From: a virus
IMG/VR virus record: IMGVR_UViG_3300045020_000095
Location: 1-43,574 of that record
Length of the DNA: 43,574 nucleotides
Strand: one strand, 5' to 3'
Shown here: positions 15,201 to 21,976 of the stretch, piece by piece
Position numbering within the stretch: position 1 is the first letter of the stretch
Layout of the letters: each line of letters opens with the position of its first letter
Made by a program: the position numbers and the translations under genes
The notes under the pieces: model-generated
Told to the model about the DNA's origin: nothing
The model's database searches: none
What the model saw: the letters and a program-made list of their open reading frames with translations, nothing else

Positions 15201-17469
15201 GATCCGTGGAATACTGCGCTGTTCCCTGTTCGGTATCCTGGACGATTTCAAGTGTTGTCTGGGCCTCGATCAGCGCCCCTTTTAGGTTCGCTACAGACTG
15301 CTGAAGCCTGAGTACTTGAGGATCTGTATTGGCTGCCGCCGTCCCAACGCCTTCGATGCCTTCTCCAGCGCTTTGCGCTGACTTGATTGACTGAAGAAGC
15401 GCAAGGGCGAATTCCTGCTGACTGAGGTCGCCCTGCACTAAGGTCATCCCGTAACCCTGGGCGATAGTGTTCAGTTTCGTGATCGCGTTCGACAGGCCAT
15501 CGCCAGAAGCGCTGGTTTGGTCCAGATTGACGCCCAGCGACTTCGCGAAGCCGCTCATTGTATTCAGCTCTTGCGAAGCGTCTTGAAGTCCGCCCAACCA
15601 GTCGCCGATGGACCACCCGGCCATGACGGCCGCAAGCGCAGCCAAGCTGCCCTTGACTCCGATCGCAGCAACACTCAAGGCGCCGAGGCCGGCTTCACCA
15701 GCAGCAGCAGCAGCGCTCGCGGCGAGAGTGTCTTCAGCTACCGCCGTCTCCGTCGCGGCTGCGCCTACCGCCGCGATGTTCGGGGCTGCTGTCGCTGCCG
15801 CAGCACCTTCCGTAGTGATGGCTCCCCCCGCTGCCGTTGCCGCCGCCGTCGCCGTATTATTTGCGAGATTAAAGGCCGACATCAGGCCAGTGACTGCCGG
15901 GATAATTCCCTGAAGCCCGATGACGGCCAAGCCCAAGGCCGACAGCGCCGCCGTCGCTGGGACCACGGCCGCAGCAAGAAGGCCGACCGCGGCGATCGTA
16001 TCCTGTACCGGGCCAGAGAAGCCGCTAAAGGCCTCTGCCGCCGAGGCGACCGCCTTCGCGACGGTATCCCCAAATGACAGGATGTCGCCTACGACAGGGG
16101 CGAGCGCGTTGCCCACGCCCACCATTACCTCTTCGAAGTTATTCTGGAAGATCTGCCATTCACCGGAAATGCCCTGCGCTTGCGCGATGGCATCCCCGGA
16201 GAACTTACTGAGCGCGGTATCTAGCGCCGTGATCCGGTCTTCCTGATCGAGCGCCTTAAACGCTGCCGCGGCTTCGTCCGCGGTCACACCCATCGCCGCG
16301 CCGAGATCGGCAGTAGAAATGCCAAGAGCCGCCATTGAGCGGGCGTTGGCAGTGCCAGATAGCGACATCCGGTCCAGCATGTTGGCTACGCCGGAGAATG
16401 CGTTCCCAGTGGCCGCGCTGGAATTGGCCACCGCCTGCATGGTAACGCCTACCTGTTCTGCGGAAACACCCATGGCGACCATCTTTTGAATGGTTGGGGC
16501 GATCTCAGGAAAGGCGAATGGTTCTGTTGCCGCCAAGTCCTTGATCTGCTCAATGATGTCGTCAGCTTGCTGGGCTGAGCCGGTCAACGAAGTCAGCCCG
16601 ATGGTGACGCTCTGGACGGTTCCAGCAGCGTTCAGCGCCTCTTCCCCGAACTCCTTGAGACCTTCCGTGATGGCCAGCGCTTCACCCAGCAGCGTGAGCT
16701 GCTCAACCATCCCTTCGAGCCCACCCTCGGCCTCTTCCGAGTCGTCGTCAACCTCTTCCAGCGCAGGGGGAAGATTCTGAATACTGGGAAGGATGGATTC
16801 TACGCCGTCGCCAACCTGGGAAAGAGAACTCGCAGCGTCGATAGAACTTTGATCAAAAAGATCGAGTTGGGCCGCCGCCTCCTGGACTTCACCGCCAAAT
16901 AAACTCCATTGACCACCAACTTCCACGCCCGCATTGCTCAAGTCAGAGAGGGAATCTGTGGCCTCTTCGGCGCTATCGCCGATCCCGCTTAGCGCATCGG
17001 AGGCTTCCTCTGTCGAGTCCGCAATCTCGCTGAGCGAATCGTCAGCTTCGCTGGCGGCGTCGTCAAGGTCGGAGATCGACGATGCAGCCTCTGACGACGC
17101 GTCGTCGATCTCACCAACGGCGCCTGCTGCGTCCGAGGCGGAGTCGCCGACGGAGTTCATCTCCTCCGTAACTTCGAGGATCGCTTGGGCGAGCGCAAAC
17201 GAGGACGCCGAGAAATCGTCCGCCGAGTCCCCCGCTTCGCTCAGCCCGTCTACGGTACTTTCAGATGCGTCACCAACGCCGCTCAACGCTTCAGAGAGCC
17301 CCGAGAGGCTGTCCGACATGGCATCGAACGTGCCGGTATCGCTGAAGGCGTCAGCGATGGCATCCGCAGCTGCTTGGCCGGCTTCCTGGATGTCCTGGAA
17401 GTCGGATTGTAGTTCCGACCAATCGGCGCTTACAAGTACGTCTAGCTCGCCTAGGGGTTGATCAGCCAC
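12259..17469 (-). CDS. Tail tape measure protein
   Basis: A 1736-aa protein; length and position between the tail chaperones and distal tail genes are decisive. It fixes tail length and may help DNA cross the envelope. Start is GTG at 17469. Residues about 35-240 form a Ser/Asp/Ala-rich helical stretch with loose repeats ('DSLSEIADSTEEASDALSGI'). Residues 290-480 match TP901-type tape measures ('FAFPEIAPTIQKMVAMGVSA', 'MAALGISTADLGAAMGV', 'AIAQAQGISGEWQIFQNNFE'). Hydrophobic spans lie around 490-540. The carboxy end has two similar 'GFSATEPAG...GPGWYFQGG' units. At 17.5 to 1 aa per angstrom scale the tail would be long (about 2,600 angstrom by the usual 1.5 angstrom per residue rule). Confidence 0.95.
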   Translation of the reverse strand: MADQPLGELDVLVSADWSELQSDFQDIQEAGQAAADAIADAFSDTGTFDAMSDSLSGLSEALSGVGDASESTVDGLSEAGDSADDFSASSFALAQAILEVTEEMNSVGDSASDAAGAVGEIDDASSEAASSISDLDDAASEADDSLSEIADSTEEASDALSGIGDSAEEATDSLSDLSNAGVEVGGQWSLFGGEVQEAAAQLDLFDQSSIDAASSLSQVGDGVESILPSIQNLPPALEEVDDDSEEAEGGLEGMVEQLTLLGEALAITEGLKEFGEEALNAAGTVQSVTIGLTSLTGSAQQADDIIEQIKDLAATEPFAFPEIAPTIQKMVAMGVSAEQVGVTMQAVANSSAATGNAFSGVANMLDRMSLSGTANARSMAALGISTADLGAAMGVTADEAAAAFKALDQEDRITALDTALSKFSGDAIAQAQGISGEWQIFQNNFEEVMVGVGNALAPVVGDILSFGDTVAKAVASAAEAFSGFSGPVQDTIAAVGLLAAAVVPATAALSALGLAVIGLQGIIPAVTGLMSAFNLANNTATAAATAAGGAITTEGAAAATAAPNIAAVGAAATETAVAEDTLAASAAAAAGEAGLGALSVAAIGVKGSLAALAAVMAGWSIGDWLGGLQDASQELNTMSGFAKSLGVNLDQTSASGDGLSNAITKLNTIAQGYGMTLVQGDLSQQEFALALLQSIKSAQSAGEGIEGVGTAAANTDPQVLRLQQSVANLKGALIEAQTTLEIVQDTEQGTAQYSTDLAAAQANVTKAQNALNTEIGKTPAALKAAQAAAQAWDNDANLSGAQIRALSGYFDSFQAKVDEATADITAKMEAQSTAATTAAGVWLTMATNANSSAEEQEVAWTQISQAAQKGGESIGAAITQAAGQMGGFNAILNSSITVLQTLATSGTASANELKDALSNVQTIASTAGVGIGALADQINTAGAAMSGLGVVIENGKLQLVALGSQAQSTGDDVLDFELGINNASAAVVKLGTSGTAVTSSMSQVQDAATGASVGITNLRGAAVAATAATQNFGATASQFTGGPLSLLISQFNAATANATAYAAVLSNGVIYAESSAGVATAGLTGNVSQFSDGVVYATSAAGQATTAITNYAEANGAAVAPTQALTNANDALVDSLDAVAAASGAASRGSGGGGGAGNNAQAALESFAAAAANPFSDLSAMGLGEFDYGGQYGGGGIDVNVSGGEAYQQQLAQQTSSALQAAVQANLQAEQAQSQAILQNAQATQQATQATTAASTATSTLSQLLALLEAGLGTTTTSTQQLEYALTGGSLAPSMDQTTLATSTLDGEMRDLSGDSIPAVTASSGDLASSLNTLTVTTNFLSNSADMASETSADLNTSLASIQAQLQNVNTTGSEYASQLAQLDDEGQGNTATAEALTLALGQENQASLDLQDSTGDVYSAIQAAAYVAAQATPTFASFGNQIIDIATGAIVGSGAMNPLVDSVTDLGTASTATASAVGDSSTSGLTGAVTDLGAAASDSASTVSSASNVTVASVNAAAAALNAGTETMAQFEATVGAYVATLQSAAASVGVAITSIGSLTSASTGAASTAGFSSSQPSGTQLSSDLVQTSSGDWEYSATGANGPGWYYQGAQQATGAVIGPSSSSSTSGPPTSSGFSATEPAGATTVSATVADTSAGQWQQTVGPEGPGWYFQGGGMAVTGGSNYSPSATFGNGTATPASSPITINITGMTPANAQTVAQQMVTALKNAGIGKLT

Positions 17470-17472
17470 ACA

Positions 17473-18248
17473 TCACCCCTTGCCGTTGCCGAAGGCTCGC
17501 GCGATCTCTTCGGGACTCCAGCCCCCGCCAGGCCCTTTGCCCTTCGCTCGCGCCCATTGCGGCATTCCCTCGATGTCTTCCGGCTTCGTTCCTGAGTGGA
17601 TACCCGCCAAGCCGCGCTGTGTCTTCATGAGTTCCATCTGGGCGATCTGACGCTCCGCTACGCGCGCTGTACGATCGCCGCTGCCCAGAACTTCTTCCCA
17701 CGTCCAGGGGACTTCCGGGCGGAAAGCGAAGTTGCGGAACTCGGCGCGCTCGATTGCCCAGTTGCGCTCTTTGCGCTCGCAAACTGCGCTGAGTGCTTGG
17801 AATTCGCGGGGGGTAAGATCCCAGGATTGAGCGGAGGATAAGCCAAGCCCGTGCGGCGATGTTGCGAACGCCCACGATTTGAGCCACTCCTCCTCCCGGT
17901 CTACTGTTTCGTGAGTAGAGGCTCTTGCGGCTTTTCCGCCGGCGCCTGAGCCTGCGGGGTCGGCGGGAAGGCTTTTCCCCAGGCCACCATGAGCGCGGAC
18001 ACGCAATCGCCCCGCTTGTCGTACACCAGCTCCGCCAGATCCTCATGCGTGCCTTCAAAGCCGATCACCGCGTGCATGACGTCCACCACCGCCGTGAACG
18101 ACATGGTCACTTGATTGTTGGCGACGCGGGGATTGAAAACCACCCCGAGCTTGCCCATGCGGTAGAGAATGCCGCGGGAGAATTTGACCGTGTAAGCCTT
18201 TCCCCCGAGTTCAAGAGTGGGGTAGTCAACCCCGGTGCCGTTGATCAT
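17473..18248 (-). CDS. Tail assembly chaperone, frameshift product (G-T type)
   Basis: The 258-aa fusion is made when ribosomes slip back one base at 17973-17979 while reading the upstream chaperone gene. Residues 1-92 come from that gene; then SLPADPAGSG starts the -1 frame, which runs 166 residues to 17473. The T part has 'DREEEWLKSWAFATSPHGLG' and a Gly-rich end 'GPGGGWSPEEIARAFGNGKG'. As in lambda gpG/gpGT, such proteins coat the tape measure during tail assembly and are absent from the virion. The tape measure GTG start lies four bases after the stop. No independent start is needed for the T frame. Confidence 0.85.
17901..18248 (-). CDS. Tail assembly chaperone, short form (G type)
   Basis: A 115-aa protein from ATG 18248 (MINGTGVDYPTLELGGKAYT) ending at TAG 17901 in a Pro/Gln-rich tail. 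It lies between the tail tube gene and the tape measure, where gpG-type proteins are always found, and carries a canonical slippery site at codons 90-92. It would be the major product, with the fusion made from a small share of passages. Confidence 0.85.
   Translation of the reverse strand: MINGTGVDYPTLELGGKAYTVKFSRGILYRMGKLGVVFNPRVANNQVTMSFTAVVDVMHAVIGFEGTHEDLAELVYDKRGDCVSALMVAWGKAFPPTPQAQAPAEKPQEPLLTKQ
17973..17979 (-). other. Programmed -1 ribosomal frameshift site
   Basis: The heptamer G GGA AAA (codons TGG GGA AAA in the zero frame, Gly91-Lys92) fits X XXY YYZ and is close to the lambda site G GGA AAG. The -1 frame is open from here to 17473 and gives the expected T domain. Confidence 0.88.
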
Positions 18249-18258
18249 GCCGACAATC

Positions 18259-18714
18259 TTAACAGAGTGTGGGCGCTCCAGAGTTGGCCAAGTCTACCGA
18301 CGCTTCCCACGCCTTGCCGACCATGCCGTCGACGGCGAAGCCGGTGACGTACGCCGGGAACACGTCTTGCGAGTTGTTCACGTCCGGATACTGGACCTTG
18401 AAGACGCGCAGCGGTGACGGGTAGCTCACCAAGCAGTATCGCAAGCCGTAGGGCGAGCTGTTGTTCTGCGTGGTGTCGCCCATCTGCCAGAAGACCTTGA
18501 GCGAAATCTTCCCCATGTCCTTCAAGGTCGGAACGTTGCGTACCCAGTTGTCACCGATATTGGTGACGTCGATCGTCTTCTGAACGGTGGGGAGTGTGAT
18601 CGAACTCACGTTCGTGATTGGCACGAACGTGTCGGGCGACAACCCGTTATCGATGTTCAGGATTGTCCCTTCAACCGGAACGTAGGGCCCAAAAACAGAG
18701 GTTTGGACTGGCAT
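18259..18714 (-). CDS. Major tail tube protein
   Basis: A 151-aa protein with predicted beta-sandwich character: 'GTILNIDNGLSPDTFVPITN' at the amino end, then 'KTIDVTNIGDNWVRNVPTLK', 'MGKISLKVFW' and 'FPAYVTGFAVDGMVGKAWEA'. This layout ('I..V..i..P.....id.T.......r...tl.D.G.is.....') is that of siphovirus tail tube subunits. It is directly upstream of the chaperone genes and has a strong Shine-Dalgarno sequence (AAGGAGAAA), fitting high expression. Confidence 0.88.
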   Translation of the reverse strand: MPVQTSVFGPYVPVEGTILNIDNGLSPDTFVPITNVSSITLPTVQKTIDVTNIGDNWVRNVPTLKDMGKISLKVFWQMGDTTQNNSSPYGLRYCLVSYPSPLRVFKVQYPDVNNSQDVFPAYVTGFAVDGMVGKAWEASVDLANSGAPTLC

Positions 18715-18728
18715 TTAGCGTTTCTCCT

Positions 18729-19166
18729 TCAGATACTCTCGTCGTTCAGAATCATCGCGTCCACGAAGCGCATGTAGGTCATGGGCTGGGTTTCGGCGAT
18801 GCCGCCGTCCCGATCCGACAGAATTTGATTCGCCGCCTGCGTGGCCGTGGAACCAGCCTGATAAGCGAAAAAGCTCCACAGGAACTCGATTAGTGCGGCC
18901 ACGATCGCCGACGCGTTGGTTGAGTCCCTGCCGTACCCGTACACGGTGAACTGGACCCGGTTCCAGCTTGTTGCCATCTGCCCGCGCACTTCGTACGATC
19001 GCGGGTTGCTGACAAGAAACACCGTGATGGCTCCGAGTGTGGAGAGATTCCAGGCTTGCTCCAGTTGTTGATCGGCCCACTGAAAGGGATTTGTTCCGAG
19101 CAACGCCTGTAACCCCGCATTGGCAGAGGCTGCCATAAACAGCTTTTCTTTGAGTGGCGTTCCCAT
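18729..19166 (-). CDS. Probable tail terminator protein
   Basis: A 145-aa protein from ATG 19166. The amino half ('ANAGLQALLGTNPFQWADQQ') and middle ('RVQFTVYGYGRDSTNASAIV', 'AALIEFLWSF') recall small alpha/beta tail terminators that cap the tube. Its place between the head-closure-like gene and the tail tube gene supports this. Sequence alone is weak evidence. Confidence 0.65.
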   Translation of the reverse strand: MGTPLKEKLFMAASANAGLQALLGTNPFQWADQQLEQAWNLSTLGAITVFLVSNPRSYEVRGQMATSWNRVQFTVYGYGRDSTNASAIVAALIEFLWSFFAYQAGSTATQAANQILSDRDGGIAETQPMTYMRFVDAMILNDESI

Positions 19167-19169
19167 TCA

Positions 19170-19535
19170 TTACAATTGCACCAGTTGCAGATCAACGCGG
19201 GTCTGGATCGTATCTGAATCGTTCTCCGCGCCCAACACCTCGTACGTGAACCCGTCCACCACCATCCGGCTTGTCTGTGCGGCCCAGTTTGGCGCGTCCA
19301 GGAAACACTGATTGAGCAGCACGTGCCGCAGCCCCTTGGCCATGATCTCCGCTACGTCCTTCATCTCGGTCGCCTGGATACGGGCGATCGACGCGGGCGC
19401 ATCTTTGCAGGGTATGCTGACCACGCCCGCGACATCCGCCCACACGTTTGTGTAGTTGCCGGTAGGCCCCTGAACGTGCGTGAGCTGCTGAAGTGTGGCG
19501 AGCGATGGGAACATCCCCGCAATGGTCGCTGCCGG
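19170..19535 (-). CDS. Probable head-closure (stopper) protein
   Basis: From ATG 19535 a 121-aa protein starts MPAATIAGMFPSLATLQQLT. The pattern 'L..ltHvQGPTGNYTNVWADVAG...IPC' and the closing 'VDGFTYEVLGAENDSDTIQTRV' fit small beta-barrel connectors of the gp16/HK97 gp7 kind. The open frame could start at GTG 19637, but that would overlap the upstream gene by 64 bp. It lies in the usual order adaptor, closure, terminator, tube. Confidence 0.6.
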   Translation of the reverse strand, partial: PAATIAGMFPSLATLQQLTHVQGPTGNYTNVWADVAGVVSIPCKDAPASIARIQATEMKDVAEIMAKGLRHVLLNQCFLDAPNWAAQTSRMVVDGFTYEVLGAENDSDTIQTRVDLQLVQL

Positions 19536-19573
19536 CATAACTCCAGCGAGCGCGTAATTGAGACCGGCCTGGT

Positions 19574-20113
19574 TCACGACGGGAACCCTCCGCTCTGCCT
19601 CTGGACCGTCTTCCAGTACCGATCGGTAAAGCTCCACCAGTCGTTAACCTGTTCGATGATGGCAAAAGCCCCGCTGTTGTCGTCGGCCTCCCGAAGCGCT
19701 GCGGCCTGTTTCTGCATGGCTGCGACCGCGCCGGGATTCAGTTTCGTGTCGAGCTGCTGGCTGATCAGCGAAATCCTGGCCTGGTTGCTGGCCAAGCAGT
19801 CGATCAGGGTCGCTGCGATGCGGCGCCATGGAATCGGGATATTCGGGAGATTCGCTACGCCGGTTGGCCCACTCCAGAACATACCGCTCTGCCAAGTGGC
19901 CATCTCGATATTGGTGGCAGACTGGATTTCCTCGTCCCAGAAGGCGTAGATCGGGTTCCCGTTGGCATCGAATTGAACGGTGTCACTCACAAGCAGCCGC
20001 GGGTAATCGATCGGAGGATTTGCTCCGCCCTGATACGTGAATGTCCCGATGTAGGCCATATACAAAAGTGCGGCGCACCCGATCAGGACACGCCGCTGGA
20101 AAGGAGAAAGCAC
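19574..20113 (-). CDS. Probable head-tail adaptor protein
   Basis: About 179 aa from GTG 20113, which has AAGGA five bases upstream, right after the capsid stop; ATG 20059 (MAYIGTFTYQGG) is the alternative. Content: 'YPRLLVSDTVQFDANGNPIY', 'FWDEEIQSATNIEMATWQS', 'RRIAATLIDCLASNQARISL', then helical 'AMQKQAAALREADDNSG'. All-helical connectors of the gp15/gp6 type have such 'yPRllI.D........D.el......e...... AA..l.' features. The position just after the capsid gene fits. Confidence 0.65.
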   Translation of the reverse strand: MLSPFQRRVLIGCAALLYMAYIGTFTYQGGANPPIDYPRLLVSDTVQFDANGNPIYAFWDEEIQSATNIEMATWQSGMFWSGPTGVANLPNIPIPWRRIAATLIDCLASNQARISLISQQLDTKLNPGAVAAMQKQAAALREADDNSGAFAIIEQVNDWWSFTDRYWKTVQRQSGGFPS

Positions 20114-20121
20114 CCGTGTCC

Positions 20122-21537
20122 TTACGCGTTCGCCCCGGTCGATCCAACCATGGAGCGGCCATCGATCTGTGTGCCGCCCATGACGCCGATAATTTTCATC
20201 TCCTGATCCATGGTGTAGTAGTCGCCCAACATCGGATCGACGCCGCCGCCCATCCGCATCGTGTTCGGCACCTTCTGGAAGATCTGAGGAGTTTCGTAGC
20301 CGTTGAGGAATCCGACTTCGACGCCGGGGCGTTCCTGCGCATCTGGGTCGCAAACCAGCGCCCAGGCAGTTTGAGCGATGTTGCCGGCAGCGCCAGTCAT
20401 GACGATCGGCATGTACGGGTCCATGATCGGAATGATGTTTTGCGCCACCCAGTTTGGAACCTGGAGCATCTGCTGGATGAAGGAGTTGGACGCAGTTTCC
20501 GTACCGCCTTCATTCGTGACGAACATATTCACGGCCTTCAGCGCGTTATTGGCGGCGGCGATTTGCGAGGGCCCGTGCACCAAGTACAACTTGCCGGTGA
20601 TCATGATCGGGTTGCCACTCGAATCGAGCTGCCCGGCCAGCACCTTCAGCGCATCCATCAATCCTTGCGAAGAGATGGGCGGATTGGTCGCCAGCGCGCC
20701 GTAGGTCGGAGTGATCAGGTTCTTGTACGCGGCCTTGAAGATCGCCGCATTCAACCCAGCGGAGCTGAAGAAAAAGCTGGTGATGAATTGTGACACACCG
20801 CGGTTGCCCTGCATCGCCAGGCGCTTCGACAGATCCTTGAAAATTCCCAGGTCGTCATTCACCAGCGCGGCCCAGTTGACAGCAGTGCCGGAGCCGTAAG
20901 CCAGCGGTTGATACTGAATCGGAGCGGTGTCGGTGGTCGGGAAGGTCGAGCCGTCCTGGGGAACCGGGCCACTGAGTGCGGTCTGTGGAATCGCGCCCGC
21001 CGGTCCGCCGCCGCTCGTTTGCGTGCTGCGATTGCGACCGATGGGGAGATACGGCGATACGGCGCCATCGAGCAGGTAGCGCGAGACAACACGGAAGTCG
21101 CGAAGTTGGTGAACGCGGACAATCGGCTTGTTTACGACTGGATAGGCGTTGTAGTAGCCATAATACATCCGATCCAGCACGTCCACGTAGAGCGCCTGGT
21201 AATCCGTGATGCTCATCGTTTCGCGCAATCCCAGGAGCCGCCGCCCGGCCCTGTCGTCCATGTACAGGTTCGGGTATTTCTCCATTAGATGCGCGACAAA
21301 CACTTCGTTGCGCGGCATGATGGCTTCGCGCAAGAAGACCGGATCAAGGTTTCCCTGGAGCACGTCCGCATAAATTCTGGCCGCTTCATCGACCCGGCGC
21401 TTCCGGGCCACCGATGAGTTGCGCTGCGCCGCCATGAAATCGTTGAGACCCTGCTCTCGCAGCATGCCGACGACGCCGTCTTGTGGTCCGTACAGCTTCC
21501 CGTCGATGACCGTTCCGTAATTTCCTAGCTTTTCCAT
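20122..21537 (-). CDS. Major capsid protein
   Basis: A 471-aa protein from ATG 21537 (MEKLGNYGTVIDGKLYG), with AAAGGGG about 12 bases upstream; the frame to 21570 lacks support. It follows the DUF2190 protein and protease/scaffold genes. 'AMQGNRGVSQFITSFFFSSA' (spine region), 'PGVEVGFLNGYETPQIFQKV' and 'DYYTMDQEMKIIGVMGGTQI' near the end match Mu-gpT/HK97-fold capsid proteins, with the carboxy part forming P- and A-domain strands. Order protease, decoration, capsid, adaptor is standard. Confidence 0.88.
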   Translation of the reverse strand: MEKLGNYGTVIDGKLYGPQDGVVGMLREQGLNDFMAAQRNSSVARKRRVDEAARIYADVLQGNLDPVFLREAIMPRNEVFVAHLMEKYPNLYMDDRAGRRLLGLRETMSITDYQALYVDVLDRMYYGYYNAYPVVNKPIVRVHQLRDFRVVSRYLLDGAVSPYLPIGRNRSTQTSGGGPAGAIPQTALSGPVPQDGSTFPTTDTAPIQYQPLAYGSGTAVNWAALVNDDLGIFKDLSKRLAMQGNRGVSQFITSFFFSSAGLNAAIFKAAYKNLITPTYGALATNPPISSQGLMDALKVLAGQLDSSGNPIMITGKLYLVHGPSQIAAANNALKAVNMFVTNEGGTETASNSFIQQMLQVPNWVAQNIIPIMDPYMPIVMTGAAGNIAQTAWALVCDPDAQERPGVEVGFLNGYETPQIFQKVPNTMRMGGGVDPMLGDYYTMDQEMKIIGVMGGTQIDGRSMVGSTGANA

Positions 21538-21553
21538 TGTCTGGTGGTCCCCT

Positions 21554-21976
21554 TTACATTCCGTGGTCAAGCAGCACGGAGGCCGATGCGTCTGTCGCCC
21601 CCGCGGCGATCGACGGCGATTGCGGATCGAGATAGCCGAAGAACGTGTTGTTGCTGTTCGCGTCCAGGGTCAGGTTGTACGTCACGTTCGTGTTGGTGTC
21701 GAGCGTGCCGTTCGCGTAAATCTTGTCGCCTGGGTTGATCTTGTGGGTGGTCACGGGCGATTCAGCCGACTGCCCGATTACAGTGAGATCGAAGGAGCCC
21801 CCGAAAAGGCAAACCACCGACGGCGCACCAACGGCGTACTCGTTGCTGTCAAGGGTCACGCAGGGGAGCTGCCCGACGAGGATTGGCGTGCCGGCCGGGA
21901 TGGCCACGGTCGTATACGCCGGAAGGATGACGGTACGCCGCGAAGTGGGTGACCCGGTATTTTGCTGGTTGATCAT
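21554..21976 (-). CDS. DUF2190-type capsid decoration protein
   Basis: A 140-aa protein with 'TVAIPAGTPILVGQLPCVTL' and 'VGAPSVVCLFGGSFDLTVIG', 'INPGDKIYANGTLDTNTNVT', then 'FFGYLDPQSPSIAAGATDAS' and 'VLLDHGM'. This is the layout of DUF2190 proteins, small beta-rich subunits that cement capsids. It lies between protease/scaffold and capsid genes. The ATG directly follows the upstream stop. Confidence 0.82.
   Translation of the reverse strand: MINQQNTGSPTSRRTVILPAYTTVAIPAGTPILVGQLPCVTLDSNEYAVGAPSVVCLFGGSFDLTVIGQSAESPVTTHKINPGDKIYANGTLDTNTNVTYNLTLDANSNNTFFGYLDPQSPSIAAGATDASASVLLDHGM

Noticed and set aside
16934-17461. Ser-rich plus-strand frame antisense to the tape measure start
   Set aside because: Mirror image of the acidic Ser/Asp/Ala repeats; no ribosome site or promoter.
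17462-18058. 198-aa minus-strand frame over the chaperone region
   Set aside because: It is the third frame over the G/T overlap, Arg/Ser-rich, without family features, and conflicts with the frameshift product.
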